Of a stretch of DNA of 64,000 bases, positions 53,481-62,499 are shown piece by piece. The stretch's first letter is position 1. Every line of letters begins with the position of its first letter. Source of the DNA: Paenibacillus rigui (lineage in GTDB: Bacteria; Bacillota; Bacilli; Paenibacillales; NBRC-103111); assembly GCF_002234615.1 (NCBI RefSeq), contig NZ_NMQW01000004.1:28007-92006 (forward strand), read 5' to 3'. The position numbers and the translations under genes are program-made. Under the pieces are notes generated by a model. That model ran no database searches, was not told the DNA's origin, and was given only the letters and a program-made list of their open reading frames with translations.

Positions 53481-53528
53481 AAAAAACGCAAGAACGGGGT
53501 CAGCAGCACACCCGTCCTTGCGTTTTTT
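53481..53528. terminator. Bidirectional terminator after the DUF1328 gene
   Basis: AAAAAACGCAAG-ACGGG pairs with CCCGT-CTTGCGTTTTTT; T runs follow on both strands. It serves the DUF1328 gene and the convergent monooxygenase gene. Confidence 0.9.
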
Positions 53529-53537
53529 ATCCTATCG

Positions 53538-53846
53538 TCAGGAAATCCCTTTCCCCCCGACTGGAGTCAGCGTATGAATCCGCTCCACTCCAGCGATAAG
53601 CGGCATCGCCCGACCAATGAGCGCCGCAGCCCCTTCCAGCGACAGTGAAGCCTGATGTGCCCCGGCACTGCTCCATACCTCGTAGACCCACACGGACTCC
53701 GGCTCGTTGTCGGATACATTCACACTATAAATCTCGCAATCCGTCACCTGCTCCATCGAAGCCGCCGCTTCCAGCAAAATCCCGACCAACTCATCGCGCT
53801 TGCCTTCTTTGGTCATAAATTTATTGTACAAACCGAATTTGGACAT
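53538..53846 (-). CDS. ABM-family (antibiotic biosynthesis monooxygenase) protein
   Basis: A 102-residue single ABM domain: FGLYNKFMTKEGKRDELVGILLEAAASM, CEIYSVNVSDNEPESVWVYEVW and a C-terminal RAMPLIAGVERIHTLTPVGG. ATG 53846 with AAGGAAGGG upstream is chosen over the longer frame to 53945. These small dimers oxidise quinol-like or other compounds; substrate unknown. Confidence 0.85.
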   Translation of the reverse strand: MSKFGLYNKFMTKEGKRDELVGILLEAAASMEQVTDCEIYSVNVSDNEPESVWVYEVWSSAGAHQASLSLEGAAALIGRAMPLIAGVERIHTLTPVGGKGIS

Positions 53847-54040
53847 TGGACACCCACCCTTCCTTTTTATCCCATTCCCCTTATTATAACATACATACGT
53901 TCGCATACCACCCAAACTTAACCTGCCACAAACCAGGTTAGTCACGGAACAACAAAGGATGCGCTTAGCTTAACATAGGAACTCTTTGGGAAAATGCTCC
54001 TAAGGACGAAGCCCGGCAGATGCCGGCAAGCGCGTATAAG

Positions 54041-54526
54041 CTATTTTTCCCGCTGCACCAGAAACCCGAACGTTTCGCCTGTAGAGGAAGAACAGCCTTC
54101 AAGCGAATACATCGTCCCGTTCGCCTCTTGCTTCTTCTCGATGCTTTGGCATGTGGCGGATGCTTTACCCTTGCCTTGTCCGGCGAACGTGTCCATCGAG
54201 TTGTCGAACTCGTACTTGATTCTCCCGTTATCGTAGGCAAGGTCATAAATGATCGGATCGCCCTCAATCGTGTATCGAGTAATCCGTACCTTCCCTGCTT
54301 TCTTGCCTTCGACATCCTTCACAAACTGGTCCCATCGCTCTAAATTCGTGTATTTCCCGTGAACGTCCACCACATCTCCCTGCCCTATCGCCTTTTCCGA
54401 GGGGTAACTTGCTTTCGGCGGCAGCGAAGCACGCCCCCCGTTCGGTGACAGATCGGCTTTCTGGCACGCCGTCAAGGCTAACATAAACAGAATGGCAGCC
54501 ACCATTCTTGTTACTCCATTTTTCAT
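54041..54526 (-). CDS. DUF4362 lipoprotein
   Basis: A 161-residue lipoprotein: a signal peptide with lipobox LTAC near residues 15-21, then the DUF4362 pattern DVVDVHGKYTNLERWDQFVKDVEGKKAGKVRITRYTIEGDPI (outlined) and YDNGRIKYEFDNSMD, with cysteines in TCQSIEKK and EGCSSSTGETFGFLV. ATG 54526 has AAGGGGGAG upstream. Function unknown. Confidence 0.87.
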   Translation of the reverse strand: MKNGVTRMVAAILFMLALTACQKADLSPNGGRASLPPKASYPSEKAIGQGDVVDVHGKYTNLERWDQFVKDVEGKKAGKVRITRYTIEGDPIIYDLAYDNGRIKYEFDNSMDTFAGQGKGKASATCQSIEKKQEANGTMYSLEGCSSSTGETFGFLVQREK

Positions 54527-54620
54527 GAGAGTCTCCCCCTTTGCCATCTTAAACGCAGCCGATCGGTTAAAAGTCTCCGTACCGCTATTTGTATGACGCC
54601 CCTAAGAATAACCGCAACGT

Positions 54621-54649
54621 AAAAGAAAGACAAGCCCAAAGGGCTTGCC
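54621..54649 (-). terminator. Terminator of the Ig-repeat SLH gene
   Basis: On the minus strand CAAGCCC and GGGCTTG pair with loop TTT, followed by a T-rich TCTTTCTTTT. Confidence 0.82.
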
Positions 54650-54761
54650 TGATGATTCAGAATGAATTTGGGTACTTTATGGTGAAGGCCGCACCCTCTA
54701 CAGGTTGACAACATGACCGAGCAGCCTTCTATGCCGGTTCAGACTTTTGCCCGGAAAGCAC

Positions 54762-57700
54762 TTATGGCTGGGGTGCATCCGTTTTGTGCAGTTCTTTCCA
54801 TACTCGTAGCAAGGCAACCGCCGCTTCCGCTCTCGTCGCCTGACCATCCGCAGCGAAATTCCCGCCCGCACGGCCATTCAGGACATTCTGCGTATTAGCG
54901 GCCTTGACTTCAGACCTGGCCCATTCAGGAATCGCTGCATCATCCTTAAATATCGTTGGGCCGGGCTCCGCTTTCCATTGAAAGGATTTGGACAGCAAAA
55001 CCGCCATTTCGGCACGGCTAATTTCATTATTTGGCCGGAAGGCCCCGTCAGGGTACCCTTCAATGATGCCGACTGCCGTTCCTTTGTGGACGGCCTCTTT
55101 TGACCACTCAGGCAGCAACTCTTGATCCTTGAATACTGGAACGCCCGCCGAGAGGGCTTGCGTATCTACAATATGTACGCGCAGCAGCAGTGTCACAAAT
55201 TCGGCTCGCGTAATTTTATTGTCAGGCACAAAATGGGCAGCATCGTATCCCTGTACAATTTGATGCGTATACGCCTCGCAAACCTCGGATTCAGACCAGT
55301 GACCGATCAAATCGATAAAAGGACAACCATTCCCGTTTCCGGGGCGGATTACGTTCCGATGCAAGTTCAATGTATACGTTTGTTTTAGGCCGCCTGGCGA
55401 AGAAAGCTCAATCGCAAAAATATTGTGGCCTTCGGTCAGCTTTACTTTGCTTATCCCGTTCCACTCTTCACCATTAAGCTTGAAGGTAAGACTGGCGCTC
55501 GAACGCTCCCCGCGGATTTCCGCCTCCTCTTCGTTGACTTCGGCGCGGTAAACATAAATTGTCTGTGAAAAGACAGGCGTCAACGCAAGCTCCTTGCCTC
55601 CTGCTGCAGCCGATAACCGGATTAACGCCGGCTTCTCCTCCGATGCCGGTGCAGCTGGAGAAGAGGATGACGATGAAGAAGAGGATGAATCATCATCAGA
55701 CGATGAAACAGGTATCGTCACGGTAAAGCTAACCGTATTGGAATCGGCACTCACATTGCCCACAGCATCCGCTGCAGCTGCAGCTGCAGTATGCGGGCCT
55801 CCCGCTAATGGAGTAACCGGCGTAAATAGCCAGCTGCCCGTACCATCTGCTGTCGATGTTCCCGCCGCGACTCCGTCCACCTTGACCGTTACCACACTAT
55901 TTGCTTCAGCTGTTCCCGAGATCGCAGGCGTCGAGTCATTCGTTGCCGAGCCGTTCGCCGGGACTGTAATGACCGGGACCCCCGGGGCTGTCGTATCGAC
56001 AGTAAAGGTTATGCTGTTGGAATTTGCACTCGGGTTGCCTACAGCATCTGCTGCAGCCGCAATTGCAGTATGCGGACCGTCCGCCAGCGGAGCAACCAGC
56101 GTGAATACCCAATTGCCCGTTCCGTCCGCTGCCGGTGTTCCGACTGCGGCTCCGTCCACCTTGACCGTTACCACGCTATTTGCTTCAGCTGTTCCCGAGA
56201 TCGTTGGCGTTGAATCGTTCGTCACCGAGCCATTCGCCGGATTTGTGATAACCGGGGCCGCAGGCGCTGCCACATCCACTGTGAAGGTGACCGGGGCGGA
56301 AACCGGACTCATATTGCCTGCGGCATCTGCTGCCGTTGCGTTTGAACTATGCAGGCCGTCTGCCAAAGGAGCAACCAGCGTGATCAACCAACTTCCTGTA
56401 CCGTCTGCTGCCACCGTCCCCACTGCGGCTCCATCTACCTTCACGGACACGGCGCTGTTTGCTTCCGCCGTCCCCGATATCGTCGGTGTCGAGTCGTTCG
56501 TCGTCGAACCGTCCACCGGCACGGTAACAACCGGAGCGGCTGGAGCTGTCGTATCGACCGTAAAAGTGACCGGGGTAGAATTCGGACTTATATTGCCTAA
56601 GGCATCTGCTGCCGTTGCGATTGAAGCATGAGGTCCGTCTGTTAATGCAGCAGCCAACGTGAACGACCAGTTACCCGATGCATCCGCTGCCACCGTTCCC
56701 ACTGCGGTTCCGTCTACCTTCACGGACACGGTGCTGTTTACTTCCGCCGTCCCCGAGATCGTCGGCGTCGAGTCGTTCGTCGTCGAACCGTTCGCCGGCG
56801 CCGTAATAACCGGAGCTGCCGGAGCTGTCGTATCGACGGTAAAGGTAACGGTGTTGGAATTGGGACTCATATTGCCTGCGGCATCGGATGCAGCCGCAAG
56901 TGAAGTATGGGGGCCGTCTGCTAATGGAGCAGCCAACGTGAGCGACCAGTTGCCCGATGCATCCGCTGCCACCGTCCCCACTGCGGCTCCGTCTACCTTC
57001 ACGGACACGGTGATGTTTGCTTCTGCCGTCCCCGATATCGTCGGTGTCGAGTCGTTCGTCGTGGAACCGTCCACCGGCACGGTAACAACCGGAGCGGCTG
57101 GAGCTATCGTATCGACGGTAAAGGTGACCGGGGTGGAATTCGGACTTATATTGCCTACGGCATCTGTTGCCGTTGCGATTGAAGCATGGGAGCCATCTGC
57201 TAATGCGGCGACCAACGTGAACGACCAGTTGCCCGATGCATCCGCTGCCACCGTCCCCACTGCGGCTCCGTCCACCTTCACGGACACGGTACTGCTCGCT
57301 TCCGCCGTCCCCAAGATCGTCGGCGTCGAGTCGTTCGTCGTCGAACCGTTCGCCGGTGCTGTTACTACTGGCGCAACCGGAGCTGTCGTATCGACGGTAA
57401 AGGTAACGGTGTTGGAATTGGGACTCATATTGCCTACGGCATCTGCTGCCGTTGCGATTGAAGCATGGGGGCCATCTGCTAATGCGGCGGCCAACGTGAG
57501 CGACCAATTGCCCGATGCATCCGCTGCCACCGTCCCCACTGCGGCTCCGTCTACCTTCACGGACACGGTGCTATTTGCTTCCGCCGTCCCCGTGATCGTC
57601 GGCTTCGAGTCGTTCGTCTTTGAACCGTTCGCCGGTGCTGTTACTACTGGCGCAGCGGGAGCTGTTGCATCGACGGTAAAGGTAACGGTGTTGGAATTGG

Positions 57701-58559
57701 GACTCATATTACCTACGGCGTCGGATGCAGACGCAAGTGAAGTATGGGATCCGTCTGCTAATGAGACAACCAACGTGAACGACCAGTTGCCCGATGCATC
57801 CGCTGTCGCCGTCCCCACTGCGGCTCCGTCCACCTTCACGGACACGGTGCTATTTGCTTCCGCCATCCCCGATATCGTCGGCGTCGAGTCGTTCGTCGTC
57901 GAACCGTTCGCCGGTGCTATTACTACTGGCGCAGCGGGAGCTGTTGTATCTACGGTAAAGGTAACGGTGTTGGAATTGGGACTCATATTACCTGCAGCAT
58001 CGGATGCAGCCGCAAGTGAAGTATGGGGTCCGTCTGCTAATGAGGCAGCCAACGTGAACGACCAATTGCCGGCCGCATCCGCTGTCACCATTCCCACTGC
58101 GGTTCCATCCACCTTGACCGACACCATGCTGGCGGGTTCCGCCGTTCCCGTTATCGTCGGTGTAGTATTGTTCGTCTTTGAGCCGTTCGGCGGCGCGACT
58201 ACGACCGGGACCGCAGGAGGAGTCAGGTCTATCGTCCAGGAATAGAATGCCGGCGAGGGATCTAAAGCAGCCCCGTCCCAAGCTCGTACCCCGAAATTGT
58301 GGCTCCCCTCTGCCAATCCGATGAGACTTATCGGAGATGTACATGGAGTATACGCCGCTCCATCCAAGCTGCATTCGAAGCTCACACCGGTATCGGTCAT
58401 AAATTGGAACAATGCGGTTGAGTTATTCGATAGAAGCGGTGGAACCGAAGTAATACTCGTCTGCGGCGCCGCAAACACGGTTAACGGAACCGCGATAACC
58501 GTCCCCAAACTAAAAATAACCAGCATGAACAGATTTGTAATTTTCCTTTTTATACCCAA
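54762..58559 (-). CDS. Large exported surface protein: nine Ig-like repeats, cadherin-like domain, three SLH domains
   Basis: A 1265-residue surface protein. Order: signal peptide (MGIKRKITNLFMLVIFSLG...); a TNR-like domain with CSLDGAAYTPCTSP; nine 93-aa Ig-like repeats (pattern PVVTAPANGSTTNDSTPTIS); a Ser/Asp linker (SSSDDDSSSSSSSSSS); a cadherin-like beta-sandwich; three SLH domains (GHWSESEVCEAYTHQIV, PEWSKEAVHKGTAVGIIEGY, PEWARSEVKAANTQNVLNG) for binding wall polymer. The TTG at 58559 with AAGGAGGA upstream is chosen over ATG 58601, which has no ribosome binding site. Likely an adhesin or S-layer-associated stalk. Confidence 0.88.
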   Translation of the reverse strand: MGIKRKITNLFMLVIFSLGTVIAVPLTVFAAPQTSITSVPPLLSNNSTALFQFMTDTGVSFECSLDGAAYTPCTSPISLIGLAEGSHNFGVRAWDGAALDPSPAFYSWTIDLTPPAVPVVVAPPNGSKTNNTTPTITGTAEPASMVSVKVDGTAVGMVTADAAGNWSFTLAASLADGPHTSLAAASDAAGNMSPNSNTVTFTVDTTAPAAPVVIAPANGSTTNDSTPTISGMAEANSTVSVKVDGAAVGTATADASGNWSFTLVVSLADGSHTSLASASDAVGNMSPNSNTVTFTVDATAPAAPVVTAPANGSKTNDSKPTITGTAEANSTVSVKVDGAAVGTVAADASGNWSLTLAAALADGPHASIATAADAVGNMSPNSNTVTFTVDTTAPVAPVVTAPANGSTTNDSTPTILGTAEASSTVSVKVDGAAVGTVAADASGNWSFTLVAALADGSHASIATATDAVGNISPNSTPVTFTVDTIAPAAPVVTVPVDGSTTNDSTPTISGTAEANITVSVKVDGAAVGTVAADASGNWSLTLAAPLADGPHTSLAAASDAAGNMSPNSNTVTFTVDTTAPAAPVITAPANGSTTNDSTPTISGTAEVNSTVSVKVDGTAVGTVAADASGNWSFTLAAALTDGPHASIATAADALGNISPNSTPVTFTVDTTAPAAPVVTVPVDGSTTNDSTPTISGTAEANSAVSVKVDGAAVGTVAADGTGSWLITLVAPLADGLHSSNATAADAAGNMSPVSAPVTFTVDVAAPAAPVITNPANGSVTNDSTPTISGTAEANSVVTVKVDGAAVGTPAADGTGNWVFTLVAPLADGPHTAIAAAADAVGNPSANSNSITFTVDTTAPGVPVITVPANGSATNDSTPAISGTAEANSVVTVKVDGVAAGTSTADGTGSWLFTPVTPLAGGPHTAAAAAADAVGNVSADSNTVSFTVTIPVSSSDDDSSSSSSSSSSPAAPASEEKPALIRLSAAAGGKELALTPVFSQTIYVYRAEVNEEEAEIRGERSSASLTFKLNGEEWNGISKVKLTEGHNIFAIELSSPGGLKQTYTLNLHRNVIRPGNGNGCPFIDLIGHWSESEVCEAYTHQIVQGYDAAHFVPDNKITRAEFVTLLLRVHIVDTQALSAGVPVFKDQELLPEWSKEAVHKGTAVGIIEGYPDGAFRPNNEISRAEMAVLLSKSFQWKAEPGPTIFKDDAAIPEWARSEVKAANTQNVLNGRAGGNFAADGQATRAEAAVALLRVWKELHKTDAPQP
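55710..58220 (-). repeat. Nine tandem 279-base repeats encoding Ig-like domains
   Basis: Nine in-frame copies of a 279-base (93-codon) unit. Consensus words are NGSTTNDSTPTISGTAEANS, VSVKVDGAAVGTVAADASG and DTTAPAAPV. Copies 2-7 are very close to each other, the first and the last two more diverged, which suggests recent internal duplication or homogenisation. Confidence 0.9.
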
Positions 58560-58728
58560 CGTCTTCACTTCCTCCTTATATCTCCCATTGATATTTCCCA
58601 TGAATCATACTAGCAAAGTCTGGTAGAGAATACGATAGTTTCCTTGATAGATTAACTAAAAAACATCAAGACGGGTTTCACACCTTTTATCGGATTTTTA
58701 GAAGCTCATTTTTAGAGAGACGCAAAGA

Positions 58729-58767
58729 GGCCGCCCCAAAAGCCATAGCTTTTGGAACAGCCCCTCT
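58729..58767 (-). terminator. Terminator of the propeller SLH gene
   Basis: On the minus strand AGGGGCTGTTCCAAAAGC pairs with GCTTTTGGGGCGGCCTCT (some mismatches), followed by a weak TCTTTG. It lies about 15 bases after the stop. Confidence 0.72.
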
Positions 58768-58782
58768 AGTACAATATGGAAC

Positions 58783-61700
58783 TTAATTACTCTGCCACTG
58801 CTCTCCAACGGTTGGAGCCAGCTTAGCCGCGTGACTACGGGATGCTTCTTCTATATCCCCATAAGCCCAATGGCTCACCGGAACATCATCCCATGTTGGG
58901 GCAGGTGTACCGGTCAATGGTCCCCGATTCATCAATCGGTTTAACCACGTCACCACTTCCGCCCGGCTCACATTCGTATTCGGGTGAAAGAGTCCATCCT
59001 CATAGCCGTGCACGAAGCCTGAATCCGCTAGAGCAGCAATTTCCGCCTCAGCCCAATGTCCCTGTACATCCGCGAATGCAGGTATAGAACCTCCTTTAAG
59101 CTGCTTCCAACGAACTGCCAATACAGCAAACTCCGCCCGGGTCAGCGGTCGATCCGGTTCAAACTTCCCTTCGTCAGTGCCGAGCATAATTCCTTTTGCG
59201 TGAAGCCCTTCAATTGCGGAATATGCCCAATGCGTCCGAGTGACATCCACATAGCTTTCCTTCTCCGATATTGGTTCCTGAGACGGATCAATTGAAATTA
59301 GACGCCATAGGACAGCAGCGAGCTCAGCCCGCGTGGCGGATTGCTCCGGATGGAATTTATGATCAGAGAAGCCATTCATGTAAGCTGTATGTTTTACCAA
59401 GTGTACTTCATTTACTTTAGGTTCCTCCGGCGTCACCACAGGCGTTTGTACTGCCTCTCCATTTCCTGTAGTACTAGAGGAGTGACGCTTTGTGCCCGTA
59501 CCTGAGGACGTGGGATTATCCAGCGCAAGCACCGTAAAGGTACTGAATTTTTGAATGATGACCGAAAGCCCCGTAATCTTTCCTGAAGCATCTTTCTCTA
59601 CTGTTCCCCGCTTGAACTCTTTCTCCCCGTCACTATGCTCAATGTAGATATACAAAGAGCTGAGATAAGCCGCCTGCGCATCGGCATTCGATGGTGCGTT
59701 CAATTTGGATAACGGGAAAATCAACTTCGTTTCATGATTGGCAGGGTAGTTCGTTTCAATCGTCATCGGAGTTCCTACTTGTTTTACGATGCGATTGCCC
59801 GCCTCCTGCTTGACGAGATTATCCGCCGCAGCCCGCTGTATCCATTGTTGCGCATCCTGTGGATGACGAACGGGAACAAAATGAAAAAAGAGGTCATTCC
59901 CTTCTGCTTTTAAAGCTTCCAATGTGTTCTTAGGAAGAACGATGCTGGCTTCCTCGGTTTCAATGGCATAATCCACTATATTGGCAAAAAGGGAGTATGC
60001 TTCTGAAGATATCCCGAAAGCTACTTGATCCGCAGCATCATTAGGCACTTCCTCCACAACCAGACGCACAATGGATTTATTGTGTGCTGCAGCTTGGCCC
60101 AATGCAGTTTGAGCTTGGGCAGCATCGATATCTACCTTATCTACCTTGGTTCCATCCGACATCGTTTTCCTTGTGACAACCGTCTGATCTACAGCCGTTC
60201 CGTCTTCACCTACTCGAACCGGTGCCATACGGTTTATTTCTTGAGCGACCTGGACGGACCCTTTTTTCACAACCAGAAGAAAGGTACGTTGTCCCTGGAA
60301 TCCCGCTTTATTGACCACGGCCGTCAAAATAATATTTTCGTCCTTACTTGCCGGACGATTCACCTGACCGGAAGCAGTAACAAACTGTGGATTGCTTGAC
60401 TGCCATGTTACAGCCACATTGTGAACCTGATTGGCTAGTGTTACTGACTTGGTTACACTTTCCCAGCTGTCTCCAGGGGCATACCCGATACGCAAGGTGC
60501 TTAATGTCTCTTTCACCTCATCCTCAACATCTTCACGATGAACTAACAGCTGATAGCTCGTTTGCGTATGCTGGTCCTGTGCAGTAACCGTTAGGGTAAA
60601 CAAATTGTCTCCCACAGCAATTGGCATTGTGACCACGTAAGACGAACCGGTTTTCTCCGCATACGTAGCCCCGCTCACGGATAAAGTGGAATCGGCATCA
60701 TAGACCGATGCGGTTACGGTTACCTTAGTTACATCATAAGCCACTTGCACTTCATAGCTTTGTACTTCCTTCTGGAAAGCGGGCTGCAGATTCCCCTCGG
60801 AAACCGTTAATGCCGCTAATCGTGCAGTAGAGTTCAGTGCAGCCGCTTGGACCGTCACCTGAACGGATGCCTGTTTGTTTAAGGTATTCGTCACATTCGC
60901 AGGAAGGTTGATCAACGTGCCTGTTACCTGGAACGTCTGCTCCTGTTTGCCTGACGGATCGTAGCTTACGCTTGAATCCAGCGTCCATTCCACTCCCGCC
61001 AGAGCCTTGCTATTGTCGTCCAGTGTCACTTCCACTTGCTGCGGCAAGCCCAGCGCTCCGGCTGTTTTGGCCGCTCCATGGACTACGTTCGTTACAGCTG
61101 GAAGTACAGCAACATCCTTAATATTATATGTAGTCTTAATATTTGCATCGTTAACTGCATATTCAGCCCATGCGATAATTCGATTCTGATCGTCCACTTG
61201 GGCGACATAAATATACTGTCCCGAATGAACGGACACATGCGTCATAGACGTCAATGCATTCGTGTAATTTTGAGCCGAATCTCCTTGATTAGGCCTTGGG
61301 ACAACAGAGGGGGAAACTATATATTTCCAGTTTCCAGTCGCAAGCCCCGACGGCATGCTTGTACCCCCAATTTCACCCGGCACCCAGGTTAAACCCTGGA
61401 TATCCGATGCCTTAAGAATCCCAATGTACCCTTGGTCACCTACCGTAACAAATCTTCCAACTGCATTGACGTACACAACCGCACGTAAATCTGCTTTCTC
61501 ATCGGAAGGCTCTTGAATGTACGCCATATCTACGTTAGGGTCTTCAAACTCGTAATTTGAACCATTCTTTACAAGGTTAAACTTGACTGTGGCTCCCTTA
61601 CCCCCCACGGCAACAAATCGATCTTGTCCGTAAGCTAAGCCGTACAAAGGCTCCGTTGTGCTTCTATAGGAATTGGTCAGATTGGCTTGTCCTCCTGCCG

Positions 61701-62412
61701 CAAAATCTCCCCCAATAGACAACACTTGTTGAGCATCTTCTAAAAAGTAGCCATGATATGCATCTGAAAAAGTACCCGTAGCACTCCAATGAATCCCATC
61801 TTCCGATATGTACTCGCTGGCAAATCCCTCAATCGTAAAATGATTGCCGTTAAATGTGATTCCACGCAATGCTGCTTCAGGAGGAGTATCACTTAGTAAA
61901 TCGAAGGAATGATCCGTCCAATTCACCCCATCATCCGAAGTAAACAGTGAGGAGAACCCGTCTCCATCTACACCTACGGCTACAAATTTATTGGCACCAA
62001 ATGCTATGCCCTGGAACATGGGCTCATTATTCGTTAACTGCTTGCCGGTCCAATCGGTCCCATTGGCGGAGGTTAAGACCGTCCCCTGCTCCCCTACAGC
62101 AACGAATTTACCATTTCCGTACGTCACACCATTCAATTGTTTATCCGTTACAGGGGTTCCCTTGACCCAGTGAACCGCATCAGCAGAGCTTAGAACGGCC
62201 CCTTCGGAGCCTACGGCTATGTACAGTCCTTTTTCTTCTGAATAGATGATTCCTCTTAAATTATTTGTCACTTGCCCAACTGCCTGCTGCTCCCATACGG
62301 AAGCTGGAACGACCGGATTACCTGCACCCGCCTGCACTCTCTCTAGGAACAATGGCTGAACTAACAATACGACAATCGTCATAAGAAGTAGTTTCGATAC
62401 AACTTTATGCAT
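58783..62412 (-). CDS. Large exported SLH protein with a propeller-like N-terminus
   Basis: A 1209-residue protein. Order: signal peptide (VVSKLLLMTIVVLLVQPLFL); residues about 40-360 with repeated GxxFVAVGxxG / WT strands (GKFVAVGEQGTVLTSANGTDW, NKFVAVG, DRFVAVGGKGATV), as in beta-propeller sialidase/YCF48-like proteins; Ig-like group 4 domain (LPQQVEVTLDDNSKALAGVEWT); cadherin-like beta-sandwich; atrophied Ig domain (VTWQSSNPQFVTASGQVNRP); and C-terminal SLH repeats (KFHPEQSATRAELAAVLWRL, THWAYSAIEGLHAKGI, GHWAEAEIAALADSGFVHGYEDG). ATG 62412 has GAGGTG upstream. Likely surface-displayed, substrate unknown. Confidence 0.87.
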   Translation of the reverse strand: MHKVVSKLLLMTIVVLLVQPLFLERVQAGAGNPVVPASVWEQQAVGQVTNNLRGIIYSEEKGLYIAVGSEGAVLSSADAVHWVKGTPVTDKQLNGVTYGNGKFVAVGEQGTVLTSANGTDWTGKQLTNNEPMFQGIAFGANKFVAVGVDGDGFSSLFTSDDGVNWTDHSFDLLSDTPPEAALRGITFNGNHFTIEGFASEYISEDGIHWSATGTFSDAYHGYFLEDAQQVLSIGGDFAAGGQANLTNSYRSTTEPLYGLAYGQDRFVAVGGKGATVKFNLVKNGSNYEFEDPNVDMAYIQEPSDEKADLRAVVYVNAVGRFVTVGDQGYIGILKASDIQGLTWVPGEIGGTSMPSGLATGNWKYIVSPSVVPRPNQGDSAQNYTNALTSMTHVSVHSGQYIYVAQVDDQNRIIAWAEYAVNDANIKTTYNIKDVAVLPAVTNVVHGAAKTAGALGLPQQVEVTLDDNSKALAGVEWTLDSSVSYDPSGKQEQTFQVTGTLINLPANVTNTLNKQASVQVTVQAAALNSTARLAALTVSEGNLQPAFQKEVQSYEVQVAYDVTKVTVTASVYDADSTLSVSGATYAEKTGSSYVVTMPIAVGDNLFTLTVTAQDQHTQTSYQLLVHREDVEDEVKETLSTLRIGYAPGDSWESVTKSVTLANQVHNVAVTWQSSNPQFVTASGQVNRPASKDENIILTAVVNKAGFQGQRTFLLVVKKGSVQVAQEINRMAPVRVGEDGTAVDQTVVTRKTMSDGTKVDKVDIDAAQAQTALGQAAAHNKSIVRLVVEEVPNDAADQVAFGISSEAYSLFANIVDYAIETEEASIVLPKNTLEALKAEGNDLFFHFVPVRHPQDAQQWIQRAAADNLVKQEAGNRIVKQVGTPMTIETNYPANHETKLIFPLSKLNAPSNADAQAAYLSSLYIYIEHSDGEKEFKRGTVEKDASGKITGLSVIIQKFSTFTVLALDNPTSSGTGTKRHSSSTTGNGEAVQTPVVTPEEPKVNEVHLVKHTAYMNGFSDHKFHPEQSATRAELAAVLWRLISIDPSQEPISEKESYVDVTRTHWAYSAIEGLHAKGIMLGTDEGKFEPDRPLTRAEFAVLAVRWKQLKGGSIPAFADVQGHWAEAEIAALADSGFVHGYEDGLFHPNTNVSRAEVVTWLNRLMNRGPLTGTPAPTWDDVPVSHWAYGDIEEASRSHAAKLAPTVGEQWQSN

Positions 62413-62499
62413 ACGGCACCTCGTTTGGTAGGTTAGAGACAGGAGCGCGCTCCTATCTCTGTTAACTAAGTTACAACAGCTTTCATTACATTCATTCCA

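Noticed and set aside
56659..58245. Long open frame (528 codons) on the plus strand opposite the Ig-like repeats
   Set aside because: It mirrors the repeat periodicity of the minus-strand gene, encodes low-complexity Val/Ala/Thr-rich sequence, and lacks a ribosome binding site. It is a shadow of the repeats.
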